From NCBI RefSeq assembly GCF_001905735.1, contig NZ_LISW01000004.1:496001-560000 (forward strand): a DNA stretch of 64,000 bases, read 5' to 3'. The notes below the pieces were generated by a model. It ran no database searches. It saw only the letters and a program-made list of their open reading frames with translations, and had not been told where the DNA came from. Made by a program: the position numbers and the translations under genes. Shown one piece after another: positions 42,931 to 51,751 of the stretch; positions within the stretch are counted from its first letter, which is position 1; the number at the start of each line of letters is the position of its first letter. The stretch comes from Streptomyces sp. CB01249. Its GTDB lineage: Bacteria; Actinomycetota; Actinomycetes; Streptomycetales; Streptomycetaceae.

Positions 42931-43752
42931 CTATTCGGCTTCGGTACGGATCTCCGGGCGCCCACCGGCGTACGGGCCCGTGAGCAGCTGCCGCTGGCGC
43001 GGGGTCCAGGGCTGGTCCAGGTTGGCCCAGGGGGATGCCTTCTCCCACTGGATGTGCCCGGGGGCGTACTTGCAGAGAACCGCGCGCCGGTCGTGCCCGG
43101 CGGCCCAGGGGAGCGATCCGTGGGTGACGGCCTCGGTGAAGATGACCGCGTCGCCGGCCTTCATGGGCACATGGACGACGGGCGGTTCCTCGCCGGTGAT
43201 CGCACGGATCTCGTCCGGGACGGGGAACGACGACTTGTGGCTGCCGGGTATGACGCAGAAGCCTCCGTCGCCCGGGTTGACGTCGCTCAGCGCGAAGGAC
43301 ACGACCACCAGGCCGTTGTACATGCGGCCGTCACGGACGAGGTAGTACTGCGAGGGGTCGAACGGCGTGGCCCCGTTGTGCAGGTGGTGCGGGGTGCCGT
43401 CGCCGGCGCCCGCGCGCATGAAGATCGCGTAGCTGTGGTCGATGCGGAGCTGGGGGCCCAGGAGCTGTTCCAGGGCCGGCAGGATGCGCGGGTGGTCGAC
43501 GAGGTCCCGGAACGGCTTGCCCCAGTCGCTGAGGAGACCATTCGTCAGGTCGACCGGGCCCATGGCCTCGTCGTCGTTGCCCTCCTCGGAGTCGGGGAAC
43601 CCCGTGTGGATGTAGTGCGTCTTCTCCAGGAGTTCGGGTACGCCGGCCTCGTCGACGCCCGCGTTGAGGGCGGTCAGCTCCTCCTGGCTCAGCACATCGC
43701 GCAGCACGATGTAGCCGTTGAGGTCGAAGAGGTAGCGCTCGGTCTCGTTCAA
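42931..43752 (-). CDS. PhyH-family (phytanoyl-CoA dioxygenase-like) protein 1
   Basis: This 273-residue protein has the double-stranded beta-helix fold of Fe(II)/2-oxoglutarate oxygenases of the PhyH type. It starts at a TTG with GAAGGA six bases upstream (NETERYLFDLNGYIVLRDVL). The usual metal motif HxD is not obvious: the expected place reads PHHLHNG (residues 121-127), with Asn where Asp is normally found. The distal histidine (VTHGSLPW, His211) and the 2-oxoglutarate arginine (HDRRAVL) are present. It may bind metal in an unusual way or be catalytically altered. Cluster neighbours suggest hydroxylation of a small molecule or glycan precursor. Confidence 0.8.
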   Translation of the reverse strand: MNETERYLFDLNGYIVLRDVLSQEELTALNAGVDEAGVPELLEKTHYIHTGFPDSEEGNDDEAMGPVDLTNGLLSDWGKPFRDLVDHPRILPALEQLLGPQLRIDHSYAIFMRAGAGDGTPHHLHNGATPFDPSQYYLVRDGRMYNGLVVVSFALSDVNPGDGGFCVIPGSHKSSFPVPDEIRAITGEEPPVVHVPMKAGDAVIFTEAVTHGSLPWAAGHDRRAVLCKYAPGHIQWEKASPWANLDQPWTPRQRQLLTGPYAGGRPEIRTEAE

Positions 43753-43822
43753 CGGATGTCCTTCGGTAGTGACGTGTGAGGGAGGCCGCGGTACTTCCCG
43801 GGCCTTCCGAGTACTGCCGGTG

Positions 43823-44791
43823 CTACTTCGGGGCGAATTCCGCCCGCAGGACGCATTCCTGTCCGGCCCCGGCATCGAGTTTGTAGAGCTCGTCACCGCG
43901 CCCGGTCCGGAGACGTGCGCAATCGCGCGCGGTGAGTTGTCCGAGCGTTTCTTCCAGCAGGATTCTTCCCGGACTGTACTTTCTGAAGTCCGTGGAATAG
44001 CTGCGCATATAGAGAAGAGGATCCTCCGGTGGGCCGACATGCAGGTCCTCGGCTATGCGGAGGCCGTCCAGTTCGAGCACCCATAGCCTTGCCATATTGC
44101 GCTGTGCCAGCCCGCACATCATGGTTCCCATGAAACGGGGAAATCCGGGGAGGCGTTCGACCGCGGGAAGCTGATCGATGCGTCCCTGCCGGGTCCAGTT
44201 CTCGAATCTGGTCCGCAGGAACCTTTCGCCCTCGGCGACCGTCAATTCGTCCCCGGTGACGACGCCGAAGGTGAGAGGCCCCCGGCCGCCCAGATAGCGC
44301 ATTCTTCGTGCATGTCTCGCGGCGTTGACGCGGGCCAGCGCCGGCGTGATGACGGGCGCCGCCTCCGCCTCCAGGGCCCACTGCGGGGACCCCCGCAGCT
44401 CCCGGGTCAGCCGGCCGTCCGGCGCCAGGGCGTCGAGCGTGACCTTCATGCTGTCCTCGGCGGCGATGTCCTCCAGCAGTCCCACCAGTGCGTTGACCAA
44501 CTCGCCTGCCCGGTGGGGGCGGTGGAGGACCAGGTCGTGCTCGTCCCCCAGCGGTTGGCCGGCGAAGGTGAGCGTGCCCGCGCCCGGCCCGCCGGCTTCG
44601 GTGAGTGCCACCGCGGCCCAGGCGTCGTCGTCGCGGACGACCGCCACGGCGGGCTTCCCGAGTTCGGGCAGGTTGTTCCATGCGGAAAGGACCCATTCGG
44701 GCCGGCAGAACTCGGTCGCGATGATCCCCGCGGGCCAGTTATTGACGAATTCGACGGCGTCGGACGAACGAAGCACTATTGCAGAATGCAA
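43823..44791 (-). CDS. CelD/BcsL-like GNAT acyltransferase (FemABX-like)
   Basis: This 322-residue protein has an acyltransferase fold of the Acetyltransf_6/CelD type in its C-terminal half. The region FRKYSPGRILLEETLGQL (about residues 260-290) and the preceding LWVLELDGLRIAEDLHVG form the typical core. The TTG start at 44791 was chosen because a promoter (TTGACG at 44845-44850 and TAGTAT at 44823-44828 on this strand) and GGGGGAGG at 44803-44810 lie just upstream. The longer open frame to 44902 would start before that promoter. It probably transfers an acyl or aminoacyl group to an amino sugar (inference), and is the first gene of the leftward unit. Confidence 0.7.
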   Translation of the reverse strand: MHSAIVLRSSDAVEFVNNWPAGIIATEFCRPEWVLSAWNNLPELGKPAVAVVRDDDAWAAVALTEAGGPGAGTLTFAGQPLGDEHDLVLHRPHRAGELVNALVGLLEDIAAEDSMKVTLDALAPDGRLTRELRGSPQWALEAEAAPVITPALARVNAARHARRMRYLGGRGPLTFGVVTGDELTVAEGERFLRTRFENWTRQGRIDQLPAVERLPGFPRFMGTMMCGLAQRNMARLWVLELDGLRIAEDLHVGPPEDPLLYMRSYSTDFRKYSPGRILLEETLGQLTARDCARLRTGRGDELYKLDAGAGQECVLRAEFAPK

Positions 44792-45104
44792 TTGTTCTGA
44801 CACCTCCCCCGTGTCTGCGTTGATACTACCCAGCAAGATCGCGCCGTCAAGCGTCATTCGTGGTGGGCTGCGGGTGCGCGCGGCACCTGCCTCGTTGCCC
44901 ATGACGCCATGTCAACTACCTGCGGTTCCACCGGTGGTGGGATCGGTGGTGTAACGCACAGCACATGCCCCCGGCATCCGCAGGGCGGTGATCGAGATGT
45001 CTTCTATGTCGTTTTGATCGGACTTTTTCTTCCGTCCTGAAGGCGCCTTTGTGTGCTTCACTGTTTGCCGACTGAAGATCTGGTCACCTCACAAGGGGGA
45101 TGTA
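44792..45104. promoter_or_regulatory. Divergent promoter region between the two arms of the enzyme cluster
   Basis: This 313-bp interval holds no gene. On the minus strand it carries TTGACG (44845-44850), a 16-bp spacer, TAGTAT (44823-44828) and the RBS GGGGGAGG for the acyltransferase. On the plus strand AGGGGGA at 45094-45100 is the RBS of the second PhyH gene. No clear plus-strand promoter was recognised. Confidence 0.6.
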
Positions 45105-45898
45105 GTGACGGACGCAGCCGATCTGATTCCTGCCCTGCCCGACATAACCGATGACCTCGGCACTGCCATCGAGCACGTACGCGCATACGGATGCGCACGA
45201 TTGGCCGGTGCGCTGTCCGAGGAAGAAGTCGGTGAGCTCCGCGAAACAATTCACGCGGAAGCGGCGAAGGACTTGGCCGACGACAACGATCACATCTATT
45301 CCGACGGGTCGAACCAGCGCGTCTGGGCGCTGTTCAACCGCGGTGAGTCGTTCCTGAAGCTCGCCGAACACCCGACCGCCCTCGCGCTCATGGAGTCCTG
45401 CCTGGGGCCGGATGTACGCATGTCCAACCTGAGTGCCAACATCACCGGTCCGGGTGGCGGTGCCATGACGCCGCACTGGGACCAGGACTGGGCGGCACGT
45501 CCCTGGCCGCAGGCGCTCGCGGCCCATGTCATCTGGATGGTGGACGAGTTCACGGAGGAGAACGGGGCCACTCTGGTCGCGCCGGGTAGCCATCTGCTCG
45601 ACGGCCCGCCGCCGGAAGGTTCGATGGTGCCCGCCACCGGCCCCGCCGGCACCGCCCTGGTCATCGACGGCCGGATCTGGCACGGCACGGGGGCCAACCG
45701 GTCGGCCGGCTCCCAGCGCACCGGCGTGCTCGCGTACTACTGCCGTCCGTACATCCGCCAGCAGGAGAACTTCCAGCTGAGCATGGCCCCTCGGTGCGCG
45801 ATTCGCTGTCGCCGGAGCGCCGCGACTTCTACGGCTTCGGCTTCTACGAGTACCTCAACATGATCAGCGGACCGCCGCGCGACCTCGACCGCTACTGA
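45105..45898 (+). pseudogene. PhyH-family dioxygenase 2, frameshifted near its 3' end
   Basis: The first 228 codons encode a PhyH-type Fe(II)/2-oxoglutarate oxygenase with an intact HxD (TPHWDQDW), a distal histidine (GRIWHGTGAN) and an arginine further on (SQRTGVLAYY). After a run of four C residues at 45787-45790 the frame degenerates, but the next frame gives a convincing C-terminus (SVRDSLSPERRDFYGFG, then YEYLNMISGPPRDLDRY) that ends with TGA at 45896-45898. One missing C explains it. It could be a real loss, a phase-variable homopolymer or a sequencing error; the last is quite possible. The catalytic residues are upstream of the lesion, so a shortened protein could still be active. It leads the plus-strand unit. 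Confidence 0.8.
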
Positions 45899-45915
45899 GC
45901 AGGGGGAAGAACGGA

Positions 45916-46812
45916 GTGAAGGTCAGTATCGGCATCTTCGCCCACAACGAGGAACACACCGTCGGCCGCGCGATCGAGGCGATGCTCGCGCAGGAGCCGG
46001 AGCAGGCGAAGATACTCGAGATATTCGTGCTGTCCTGCGCGAGCACGGACAGCACCGTCGCGGCCGCCGAGGCCTACGCCCGCCATGACGCCCGCCTCAC
46101 CGTGGTGAACAGACCGAAGCGCGAAGGCAAGCTGGCCGCCATCAACGACTTCCTCGCCCGGGCCACGGGCGACGTCCTGGTGATCGCCGGGGCGGACCTG
46201 GTGGTCGCGCCGGGTCTCGTGGAACGCCTCGTCGAGCCCATGAGGCGCGATCCGCGGTGCGGGATGACCGGACCCCGAATCGCCACCCACGGCACGGCGG
46301 GGCTGACCGGGCGGATGCACGATCTGCTCTGGCGCATGCACCACGAGATCGCCTCCATGCAGCCCAAGCTCGGCGAAGTCGTCGCGCTGCGACGTGAGTT
46401 CGTGCCGGAGGGGCTGCCCACGGGCATCCACTGCGACGAGGTGGTGATGGAGGCCGAGGTGATCCGGCGGGGCGGCCTTCTCGCGTACGTCTCCGAGGCG
46501 GAGGTGCGCAACTTCCCGCCGAGCGACGTCCGCGAGTTCTACGGCCAGCGGCGCCGCATCGCCTGCCAGCACCGGGCGGCGGACCGTCGGCTGTCCTACC
46601 GGCCGGCCACCCTGAGGAAGCGGAACGTCGTGCGCGCCGCCCTCAACGTCGTGCGCGAGGACCCGGGCCGGGTGCTCACCCTCGCCTCGCTCTGCGGAGT
46701 CGAGCTGGCCGCCCGGATGCAGGGGGCCATCGATGAGCGGCGCGGGCGCACGTACCAGGTCTGGAGCCCGGTGCTGCGCGAAGTCCGGGTCAACGCCACC
46801 CAGCCCAACTGA
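45916..46812 (+). CDS. Family 2 glycosyltransferase
   Basis: This 298-residue GT-A fold enzyme has the N-terminal KVSIGIFAHNEEHTVGRAIEAML with the nucleotide-binding pattern, LSCASTDSTVAAAEAYA, the divalent-metal DxD-like motif AGADLVV, and the acceptor region REFVPEGLPTGIHCDEVVM. It has no transmembrane helices, so it acts in the cytoplasm or at the membrane surface. GTG is at 45916, 17 bp after the PhyH2 stop, and the methyltransferase starts 29 bp downstream; the three appear to be one operon. It probably attaches a sugar to the cluster product. Confidence 0.87.
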   Translation: MKVSIGIFAHNEEHTVGRAIEAMLAQEPEQAKILEIFVLSCASTDSTVAAAEAYARHDARLTVVNRPKREGKLAAINDFLARATGDVLVIAGADLVVAPGLVERLVEPMRRDPRCGMTGPRIATHGTAGLTGRMHDLLWRMHHEIASMQPKLGEVVALRREFVPEGLPTGIHCDEVVMEAEVIRRGGLLAYVSEAEVRNFPPSDVREFYGQRRRIACQHRAADRRLSYRPATLRKRNVVRAALNVVREDPGRVLTLASLCGVELAARMQGAIDERRGRTYQVWSPVLREVRVNATQPN

Positions 46813-46841
46813 ACCGCCCGCAACGTGAGGTGAAGAGAGAC

Positions 46842-47597
46842 ATGCCCGAATACGCGGCACAGCAGTACTGGGACGAGGTGGCCGGCCACATCGGAGTCCG
46901 CTCCGACGGAGGCGGTGTCGTCGCCGGGGACGACACGGAGTTCTACCGGCTCAAGCGCTCCATGTTCATGCGGCGGTTCCTGGGCCCGGCGCTGCGGGAC
47001 GCGGCCACGGTCCTCGAAGTCGGCTGCGGCCCCGGCGGCAACGTCCGGTGGCTGACCGAGCAGGGCAAGAAGGTCGTCGGCGCGGATCTTTCGGAGACCA
47101 TGCTGCGACACGCCGGGCGTACGGTCGACGCCGAGTTCGTCCATATCGACGGCCGGACCCTGCCGTTCGAGGACCGCCGCTTCGAGGCGGTGTTCGTCGC
47201 CACGGTCCTCCAGCACAACCCGCCCGAGGACGCCCGCTCGCTGCTCCTGGAGATGGCCCGGGTCGCCGAACGAGACGTGCACCTCTTCGAGGACACCGCC
47301 GTGCTCCCGGTCCACGACCGGTCTTCGCACTGGCTGCGGCGGCCCTCGTGGTACGCGGCGACGCTCCGCGACGCCGGTTTCACCCCGGTGGCGACCGAGC
47401 GGCTGAGGCTGAGCGCCCAGGAGGTGTCCGCCGCGCTGGTGCGCGCCGCCGCGTCGGGCGGGCGGCACGAAGGAGCGAGGGCCACCCGGCGGCACATCAG
47501 GGCCGAGGCAGCCGTGCTTCCGGTGGCGCGGGTGGTGGACGCGGTGGTGCCGCCGGCCGTGGGGCTGACCCGTATGTCGTTCCGGCGGGTCCGGTAA
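46842..47597 (+). CDS. SAM-dependent methyltransferase (UbiE/COQ5-like)
   Basis: This 251-residue class I methyltransferase has motif I VLEVGCGPGGNVRWL, motif II VVGADLSETMLRHA, motif IV FEAVFVATVLQHN and motif V-like LEMARVAERDVHLFED. It belongs to the Methyltransf_11 family, which methylates small molecules. The ATG at 46842 is preferred to the GTG at 46830. It ends the plus-strand unit and converges on the THUMP methyltransferase gene. Within the cluster it probably methylates a sugar hydroxyl or amino group. Confidence 0.87.
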   Translation: MPEYAAQQYWDEVAGHIGVRSDGGGVVAGDDTEFYRLKRSMFMRRFLGPALRDAATVLEVGCGPGGNVRWLTEQGKKVVGADLSETMLRHAGRTVDAEFVHIDGRTLPFEDRRFEAVFVATVLQHNPPEDARSLLLEMARVAERDVHLFEDTAVLPVHDRSSHWLRRPSWYAATLRDAGFTPVATERLRLSAQEVSAALVRAAASGGRHEGARATRRHIRAEAAVLPVARVVDAVVPPAVGLTRMSFRRVR

Positions 47598-47625
47598 GGA
47601 GCGGGTGCGCCCGTCCTTCCGGGCG

Positions 47626-48831
47626 TCAGCGCGAGAAGCGGTTCAGCGAGCGGCGGTAGGTGCCCATCCCGATGAGCAGGGGCTTGGCGGGGGTCCTGGG
47701 CGCCTGGCGCCGCTCGTCGCTCTGCCGTTCCTGCGGCGTCCCGGGCTCCTGGGACGCCGGGGATTCCTGCGGCCTCCGAGACTGCTGCGGCTCCTCGGTC
47801 TGCTGCGAGGGCTCGGGGCCGGTTCGCCGGTCGCCGATGAAGACCGTGGCCGGGTGGCCGTTGACCAGGATCTCGTGCGTCTGACGGACCGCGAGGCCGG
47901 CGTCCGTGAGCGCCGCTTCGAAGGCGGGCGCGCCCCGGCGGGCGCAGAGCAGCACGTACCGGCCCTTCGCCGGGTTCAGTACCCGGGCCAGGGAGAGCCC
48001 CGTGGTCCTGGCGAACTCCTCGTACGGAACGGGCAGTTCCTCGTGCTCGCCCCACGGCGGGTCCGTCACGACGGCGTCCACCGAGCCGTCGGCGATGGAC
48101 GGGAGGTCCATGGCGTCCTCGTCCAGCAGCCGCAGCCGGCGGTCGCGCAGTGCCTCGCCGGGCAGGAGTTCGCGGTGGTCCGCGAGGTCCAGGTCGGAGT
48201 AGACGACCTCCCGGGCCGGCAGGGAGAGCCGGGCGACCACGAAGGAGCCGCTGCCGGCGAACGGGTCGAGGAAGGTGTCCTCGGGGCGCGGCTCGGACGC
48301 CAGGACCAGCATGGACGACAGCTCGTGGGAGAGGGCGCCCCGGGCCTTCTTGGGGCGGGCGGGCTTGGGCAGCCGGGCGCAGAACATGAGGTCGCGCATG
48401 TCCAGGCGGCCGATGACCCAGTACTCCTGGCCGCGGCCGCTGGGTTCGAGCCGCATGCCCGTGCAGGCGGAGACCGTGCGCTCGATCTCCCGCTTCGGGG
48501 CGCCCGCGACGGACGCCAGTTCGCCGTCGACGTGGACCATCACGCGGAAACCCCGGGCGCGGGGACCGGGGAGCGGCGGGAATTGCGATTTCTTCAGCGA
48601 GCCCGCCAGCTGCGCCACGTTCGTATTGATGTCGCCGCGCCGGATTTCGGAGATCACCGCAAAGGCGTTTTTCGCGAAGGGAATGTCCGCGACGCGTTCC
48701 ATCGGTGAACTGGACGAGAAGAGCATGGCGCTGTCGTCCTGGTACTCCGCCCGGAAGTCGTCGACGAAGTGCGACATGGCATCCGCGACGAGGTCGCTGG
48801 TGCCGGCGGGGTACTGGATGAAATAGCGCAT
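47626..48831 (-). CDS. THUMP-domain RNA N2-guanine/Trm11-like methyltransferase
   Basis: This is a 401-residue protein. The N-terminal 160 residues look like the ferredoxin-like plus THUMP domain of tRNA modification enzymes (AGTSDLVADAMSHFVDD..., FRVMVHVDGELASVAG). The catalytic domain has DPFAGSGSFVVARLSL (about residue 187) and the NPPY-type motif VVTDPPWGEHEELPVPY (about 254). The order is that of TrmG10/Trm11/TrmN-type enzymes, which methylate guanine N2 in tRNA, or rRNA enzymes. A Gln/Pro-rich tail (residues about 345-385) follows. Its place among glycosyltransferase and deacetylase genes is unusual and raises the idea of target-site self-protection; this is speculative. Confidence 0.8.
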   Translation of the reverse strand: MRYFIQYPAGTSDLVADAMSHFVDDFRAEYQDDSAMLFSSSSPMERVADIPFAKNAFAVISEIRRGDINTNVAQLAGSLKKSQFPPLPGPRARGFRVMVHVDGELASVAGAPKREIERTVSACTGMRLEPSGRGQEYWVIGRLDMRDLMFCARLPKPARPKKARGALSHELSSMLVLASEPRPEDTFLDPFAGSGSFVVARLSLPAREVVYSDLDLADHRELLPGEALRDRRLRLLDEDAMDLPSIADGSVDAVVTDPPWGEHEELPVPYEEFARTTGLSLARVLNPAKGRYVLLCARRGAPAFEAALTDAGLAVRQTHEILVNGHPATVFIGDRRTGPEPSQQTEEPQQSRRPQESPASQEPGTPQERQSDERRQAPRTPAKPLLIGMGTYRRSLNRFSR

Positions 48832-48981
48832 CCGGGAAGCGTACCGGAACCGGGGGCCGCCGGAGGCGGCCGTCTTCGGGGTGCGGAGGGCCCCGCGCCC
48901 CGGTCCGGTCCGGGGCGCGGGCGGCCCTTCCCGGCCGCGTAACCGCCGGTGAACCGCCCGCTCCCCGGCACGGCCCCGCGG

Positions 48982-50136
48982 TCAGCGGGAATGCGACGCG
49001 GCAAGGGGCCAGGCGGTCGACGTCGCCCGGGCGTATACCTCGCTGATTTCCGCCCACATGCGGGCGACGCCGAATTCCTCCAGGGCGCGGAGCCGGCCCG
49101 CCCCGCCCATTTCCCTCGCCTTCCCGGGTGTCTCCAGGAGGGTCCGCAGCGCATCGGTGAGCTGGGATTCGGAGCCCGCGTCCGTCAGCAGGCCCGTCGT
49201 GCCGTCGGCCACCAGATCGGGAAGTCCGCCGACCCGGGTGGCCACCACGGGCAGCCCGGCCGCCATGCCCTCCACGACGGCCCGGGGCGTCCCCTCGGTG
49301 TCCGAGCAGCACACGAGGATGTCGGCGCCGGCGAGCAGATCCGGGACGTCCCGGCGCAGGCCCGTGAAGTGGACGCGGGCGGACAGCCCGAGGTCCGCGG
49401 AGCGCTTCTCGTACTCCGCGAGCAGCGGGCCCGCCCCGATGACGACGAAGGACACATCGGCACGCTCCCGCGTCAGGGTGCGCGCCGCGCCGAGGAAGAG
49501 ATCGGGCCGCTTCTCCGGGGAGAGACGTCCTACGTACACGACCTTGGGGCCTTCGGGGGGCAGGGGGAGTTCGTCCATGGGGAAGGACTCCCCGCCGCCC
49601 GGCGCGGCCCGGACGCCGTTGGCCACGTACTGGACGTCGGCGTGGCCGAGCGCGCGCAGCCGGGTCGCCTCCGCGGCTCCGGCGGTGATGATGGCGTCGG
49701 CGAAGCGGAGGCAGCGTTCGTTCAGGACGGTCATCGCCCGCAGTTTGATCCCGGTGCGTATGAAACCGTGGCCGGAGATGACGTAGGACGGGAATTTCCC
49801 TTTTCCCGTGCCGGACATCACCTTCAGGGCAGTCGTCACGTAGTCGGCGTCGTAACCGTGCGAGTGCACGAGCGTGGGGCCGATTTCTTCGAAGTACGCC
49901 CGGAGGTGCCTCGTCCAGCGGCGCAGTCCGTCGGCCGGCAGGCCGGAATTCTCGATGCCCCGGGCGTCCAGGAGGGCCCCGTACTCGGGATTTCCGTAAT
50001 GGCAGACGAGTGCGCGTGCCCCGGTGCGGTTCTGTTCCTCGGCGAGGTCGGCGATGTGCAGGTCCGCGCCGCCGACCTCGCCGGGGGGTTGCGGGCGGAT
50101 GACGTGGAGGACGGTCGGCAGGGTCACGGCCGCCAC
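48982..50136 (-). CDS. Family 4 glycosyltransferase
   Basis: This 384-residue GT-B enzyme starts at GTG 50136. The N-terminal half has VLHVIRPQPPGEVGGADLHI and HSHGYDADYV. The C-terminal half has the sugar-nucleotide-binding phrases VVYVGRLSPEKRPDLFL, IGAGPLLAEYEKRS and the EX7E motif SDTEGTPRAVVEGMAAGLPV. It overlaps the PIG-L deacetylase gene by 13 nt, so the two are coupled. A GT plus PIG-L pair is the arrangement used for adding GlcNAc and then removing its acetyl group, as in mycothiol and aminoglycoside biosynthesis. Confidence 0.9.
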   Translation of the reverse strand: MAAVTLPTVLHVIRPQPPGEVGGADLHIADLAEEQNRTGARALVCHYGNPEYGALLDARGIENSGLPADGLRRWTRHLRAYFEEIGPTLVHSHGYDADYVTTALKVMSGTGKGKFPSYVISGHGFIRTGIKLRAMTVLNERCLRFADAIITAGAAEATRLRALGHADVQYVANGVRAAPGGGESFPMDELPLPPEGPKVVYVGRLSPEKRPDLFLGAARTLTRERADVSFVVIGAGPLLAEYEKRSADLGLSARVHFTGLRRDVPDLLAGADILVCCSDTEGTPRAVVEGMAAGLPVVATRVGGLPDLVADGTTGLLTDAGSESQLTDALRTLLETPGKAREMGGAGRLRALEEFGVARMWAEISEVYARATSTAWPLAASHSR

Positions 50137-50948
50137 CAGTAGCGCTCGGCCGGGGTTCCGTCGCCCAGGGCGGTCGCGTGCGCGGTGATCTCCTCGCGGC
50201 GGGAGTCCGGTTCGAACCAGAGAATGGGGTGCTGGGACGCGTAGCAGTCGATCGCGTCGAGCTTCCGTTCCCAGTTCTCGCGGGAGTACCGGCTGATCAG
50301 CGGGGTGCCCGGGGCGATCTCCGCCTCCCAGCCCGCGCAGTGGTCGTAGAGGATGTACGGCAGTTCCTCGTACCAGAGGACGGAGTCCCGGGGGCGGTCG
50401 AGCCGGCGGGCCGCCGCCGCCACCAGGAGGTGGTCGGCGTGCCGGCCGACGCCGAGGGGGGCGAGGACGAGATCGGCCCGCTGGACGGCGGGCAGGGCCG
50501 CGAGGGCTTCCGCCAGCCGGCCGGTCAGTTCCGGTTCCAGGTCCCGGGCCTGCTCGGGGACGAAGATGTCCTGGTCATGGGGGTAGAGGTGGCGTCCCGA
50601 CGCGTCGCACCGGTACAGCGCCTCCGGCATGCCCAGTCGCGTGGAGCCGACGCCGAGCAGACCGTGCGCCCTGTCGTCCTCGGCCTCACGCGGTCCCATG
50701 GGATCGTCGGTCAGGCCGATCGACTCGTGGAAGCTCAACGCGGCCTCGGACAAAGGGCTTTCGGGCATCCCATTGAATACGGTGACGGTCGTGACGCGGG
50801 AGCCCCATTCGGCGCAGGACGACAGGAGCGCGCCGCAGGACAGGACCGCGTCGTCCAGGTGGGGCGAAAGGACCACGAGGGAACGGCCCTTGAATATGTC
50901 CGGGTCCTTCCCGGCGCCGGGAATCGGCTGAATGGCTGCGGACGTCAT
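50124..50948 (-). CDS. PIG-L family N-deacetylase
   Basis: This 274-residue LmbE/PIG-L-type zinc hydrolase has the zinc and catalytic motif VVLSPHLDDAVLSCG (residues about 25-39) and the distal histidine in GVGRHADHLLV (about residue 170). The family removes acetyl groups from N-acetylglucosaminyl residues. GGGGAAA precedes the ATG at 50948. It is coupled to the downstream glycosyltransferase, so the substrate is probably the glycoside made by that enzyme. Confidence 0.9.
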   Translation of the reverse strand: MTSAAIQPIPGAGKDPDIFKGRSLVVLSPHLDDAVLSCGALLSSCAEWGSRVTTVTVFNGMPESPLSEAALSFHESIGLTDDPMGPREAEDDRAHGLLGVGSTRLGMPEALYRCDASGRHLYPHDQDIFVPEQARDLEPELTGRLAEALAALPAVQRADLVLAPLGVGRHADHLLVAAAARRLDRPRDSVLWYEELPYILYDHCAGWEAEIAPGTPLISRYSRENWERKLDAIDCYASQHPILWFEPDSRREEITAHATALGDGTPAERYWWRP

Positions 50949-51031
50949 GCTTTCCCCTTGTGCATGTGTTTCTGAACTACCCTTTTATTGAGCGTACTTG
51001 AGGTATCGGTGCCGGAAGTAAGGAATATGAG

Positions 51032-51751
51032 TTGACGGGCTTCGACCGGATTGAGGTCGCCGGCTTCAACCTTCACTGGGGGTGTGGCGGCGACGGGGTT
51101 CCCTTCGACGTGACGGCCGCGTGCGCGGCTCTCGGCGCGGATGTGATCGCCCTCCAGGAGGTGTGGACGCCCAACGGCCGGCCGAGCATCGCAGCGCGGG
51201 CCGCCGAGGAGCTGGGTTACGGGATCAGGGAGCTGCCCCTGACCCGCCTGGCGGACATCGACGGGTTCCGGGTCGTGGAGCGCGAGCAGGAGGCCACCGG
51301 GTCGTGGGGCCTCGCCCTCCTGACCCGCTTCCCGGTCACCGGCCACCGCGTCCTGGACCTCGGCCGCGCGGCGGGTGACACGGTGCGCCGGGCGGCGCAG
51401 TCCGCCATGCTGGAGCTCCCCTCGGGGGGCACGCTGCACGTGGTGAACACCCACCTGACGCACCGGCTGCACGCGGGCCCCCGGCAGTTGAGGCGGCTCG
51501 TCCGCGGGCTCGGGCCGCTCAGCGGGGCCGTGGTGATGGGCGACCTGAACATGACCGGCCCGGTTGCCGCCGCCCTGGCCCGTCGGCGGCGCGCGGTAAC
51601 AGGGCGGACCTGGCCGGCCGGGCGACCGGTCGCCCAGCTCGACCACATCCTCGTACCCCGCGGATACGAGATCGCCCGGGGAGAGGTGCTTCCCGGTCTC
51701 GGCTCCGACCACCGGCCCGTCCGGGCGGCGCTGCTGCCACGCGCACAGTGA
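51032..51751 (+). CDS. Endonuclease/exonuclease/phosphatase (EEP) superfamily hydrolase
   Basis: This 239-residue protein has the EEP catalytic set: FNLHWG, the metal glutamate in IALQEVW, NTHLTHRLHAGPR, the DxN pair in VVMGDLNMTG and the terminal GSDHRPVRA. Start TTG is at 51032. Members are nucleases, phosphodiesterases or phosphatases. There is no signal peptide, so it is cytoplasmic. It is divergent from PIG-L and could dephosphorylate an intermediate of the cluster, or be unrelated housekeeping. Confidence 0.85.
   Translation: MTGFDRIEVAGFNLHWGCGGDGVPFDVTAACAALGADVIALQEVWTPNGRPSIAARAAEELGYGIRELPLTRLADIDGFRVVEREQEATGSWGLALLTRFPVTGHRVLDLGRAAGDTVRRAAQSAMLELPSGGTLHVVNTHLTHRLHAGPRQLRRLVRGLGPLSGAVVMGDLNMTGPVAAALARRRRAVTGRTWPAGRPVAQLDHILVPRGYEIARGEVLPGLGSDHRPVRAALLPRAQ

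Noticed and set aside
43753..44040. Upstream extension of the first dioxygenase to an ATG
   Set aside because: It would overlap the acyltransferase gene by 200 bp, and a TTG with a well-placed GAAGGA matches the family N-terminus.
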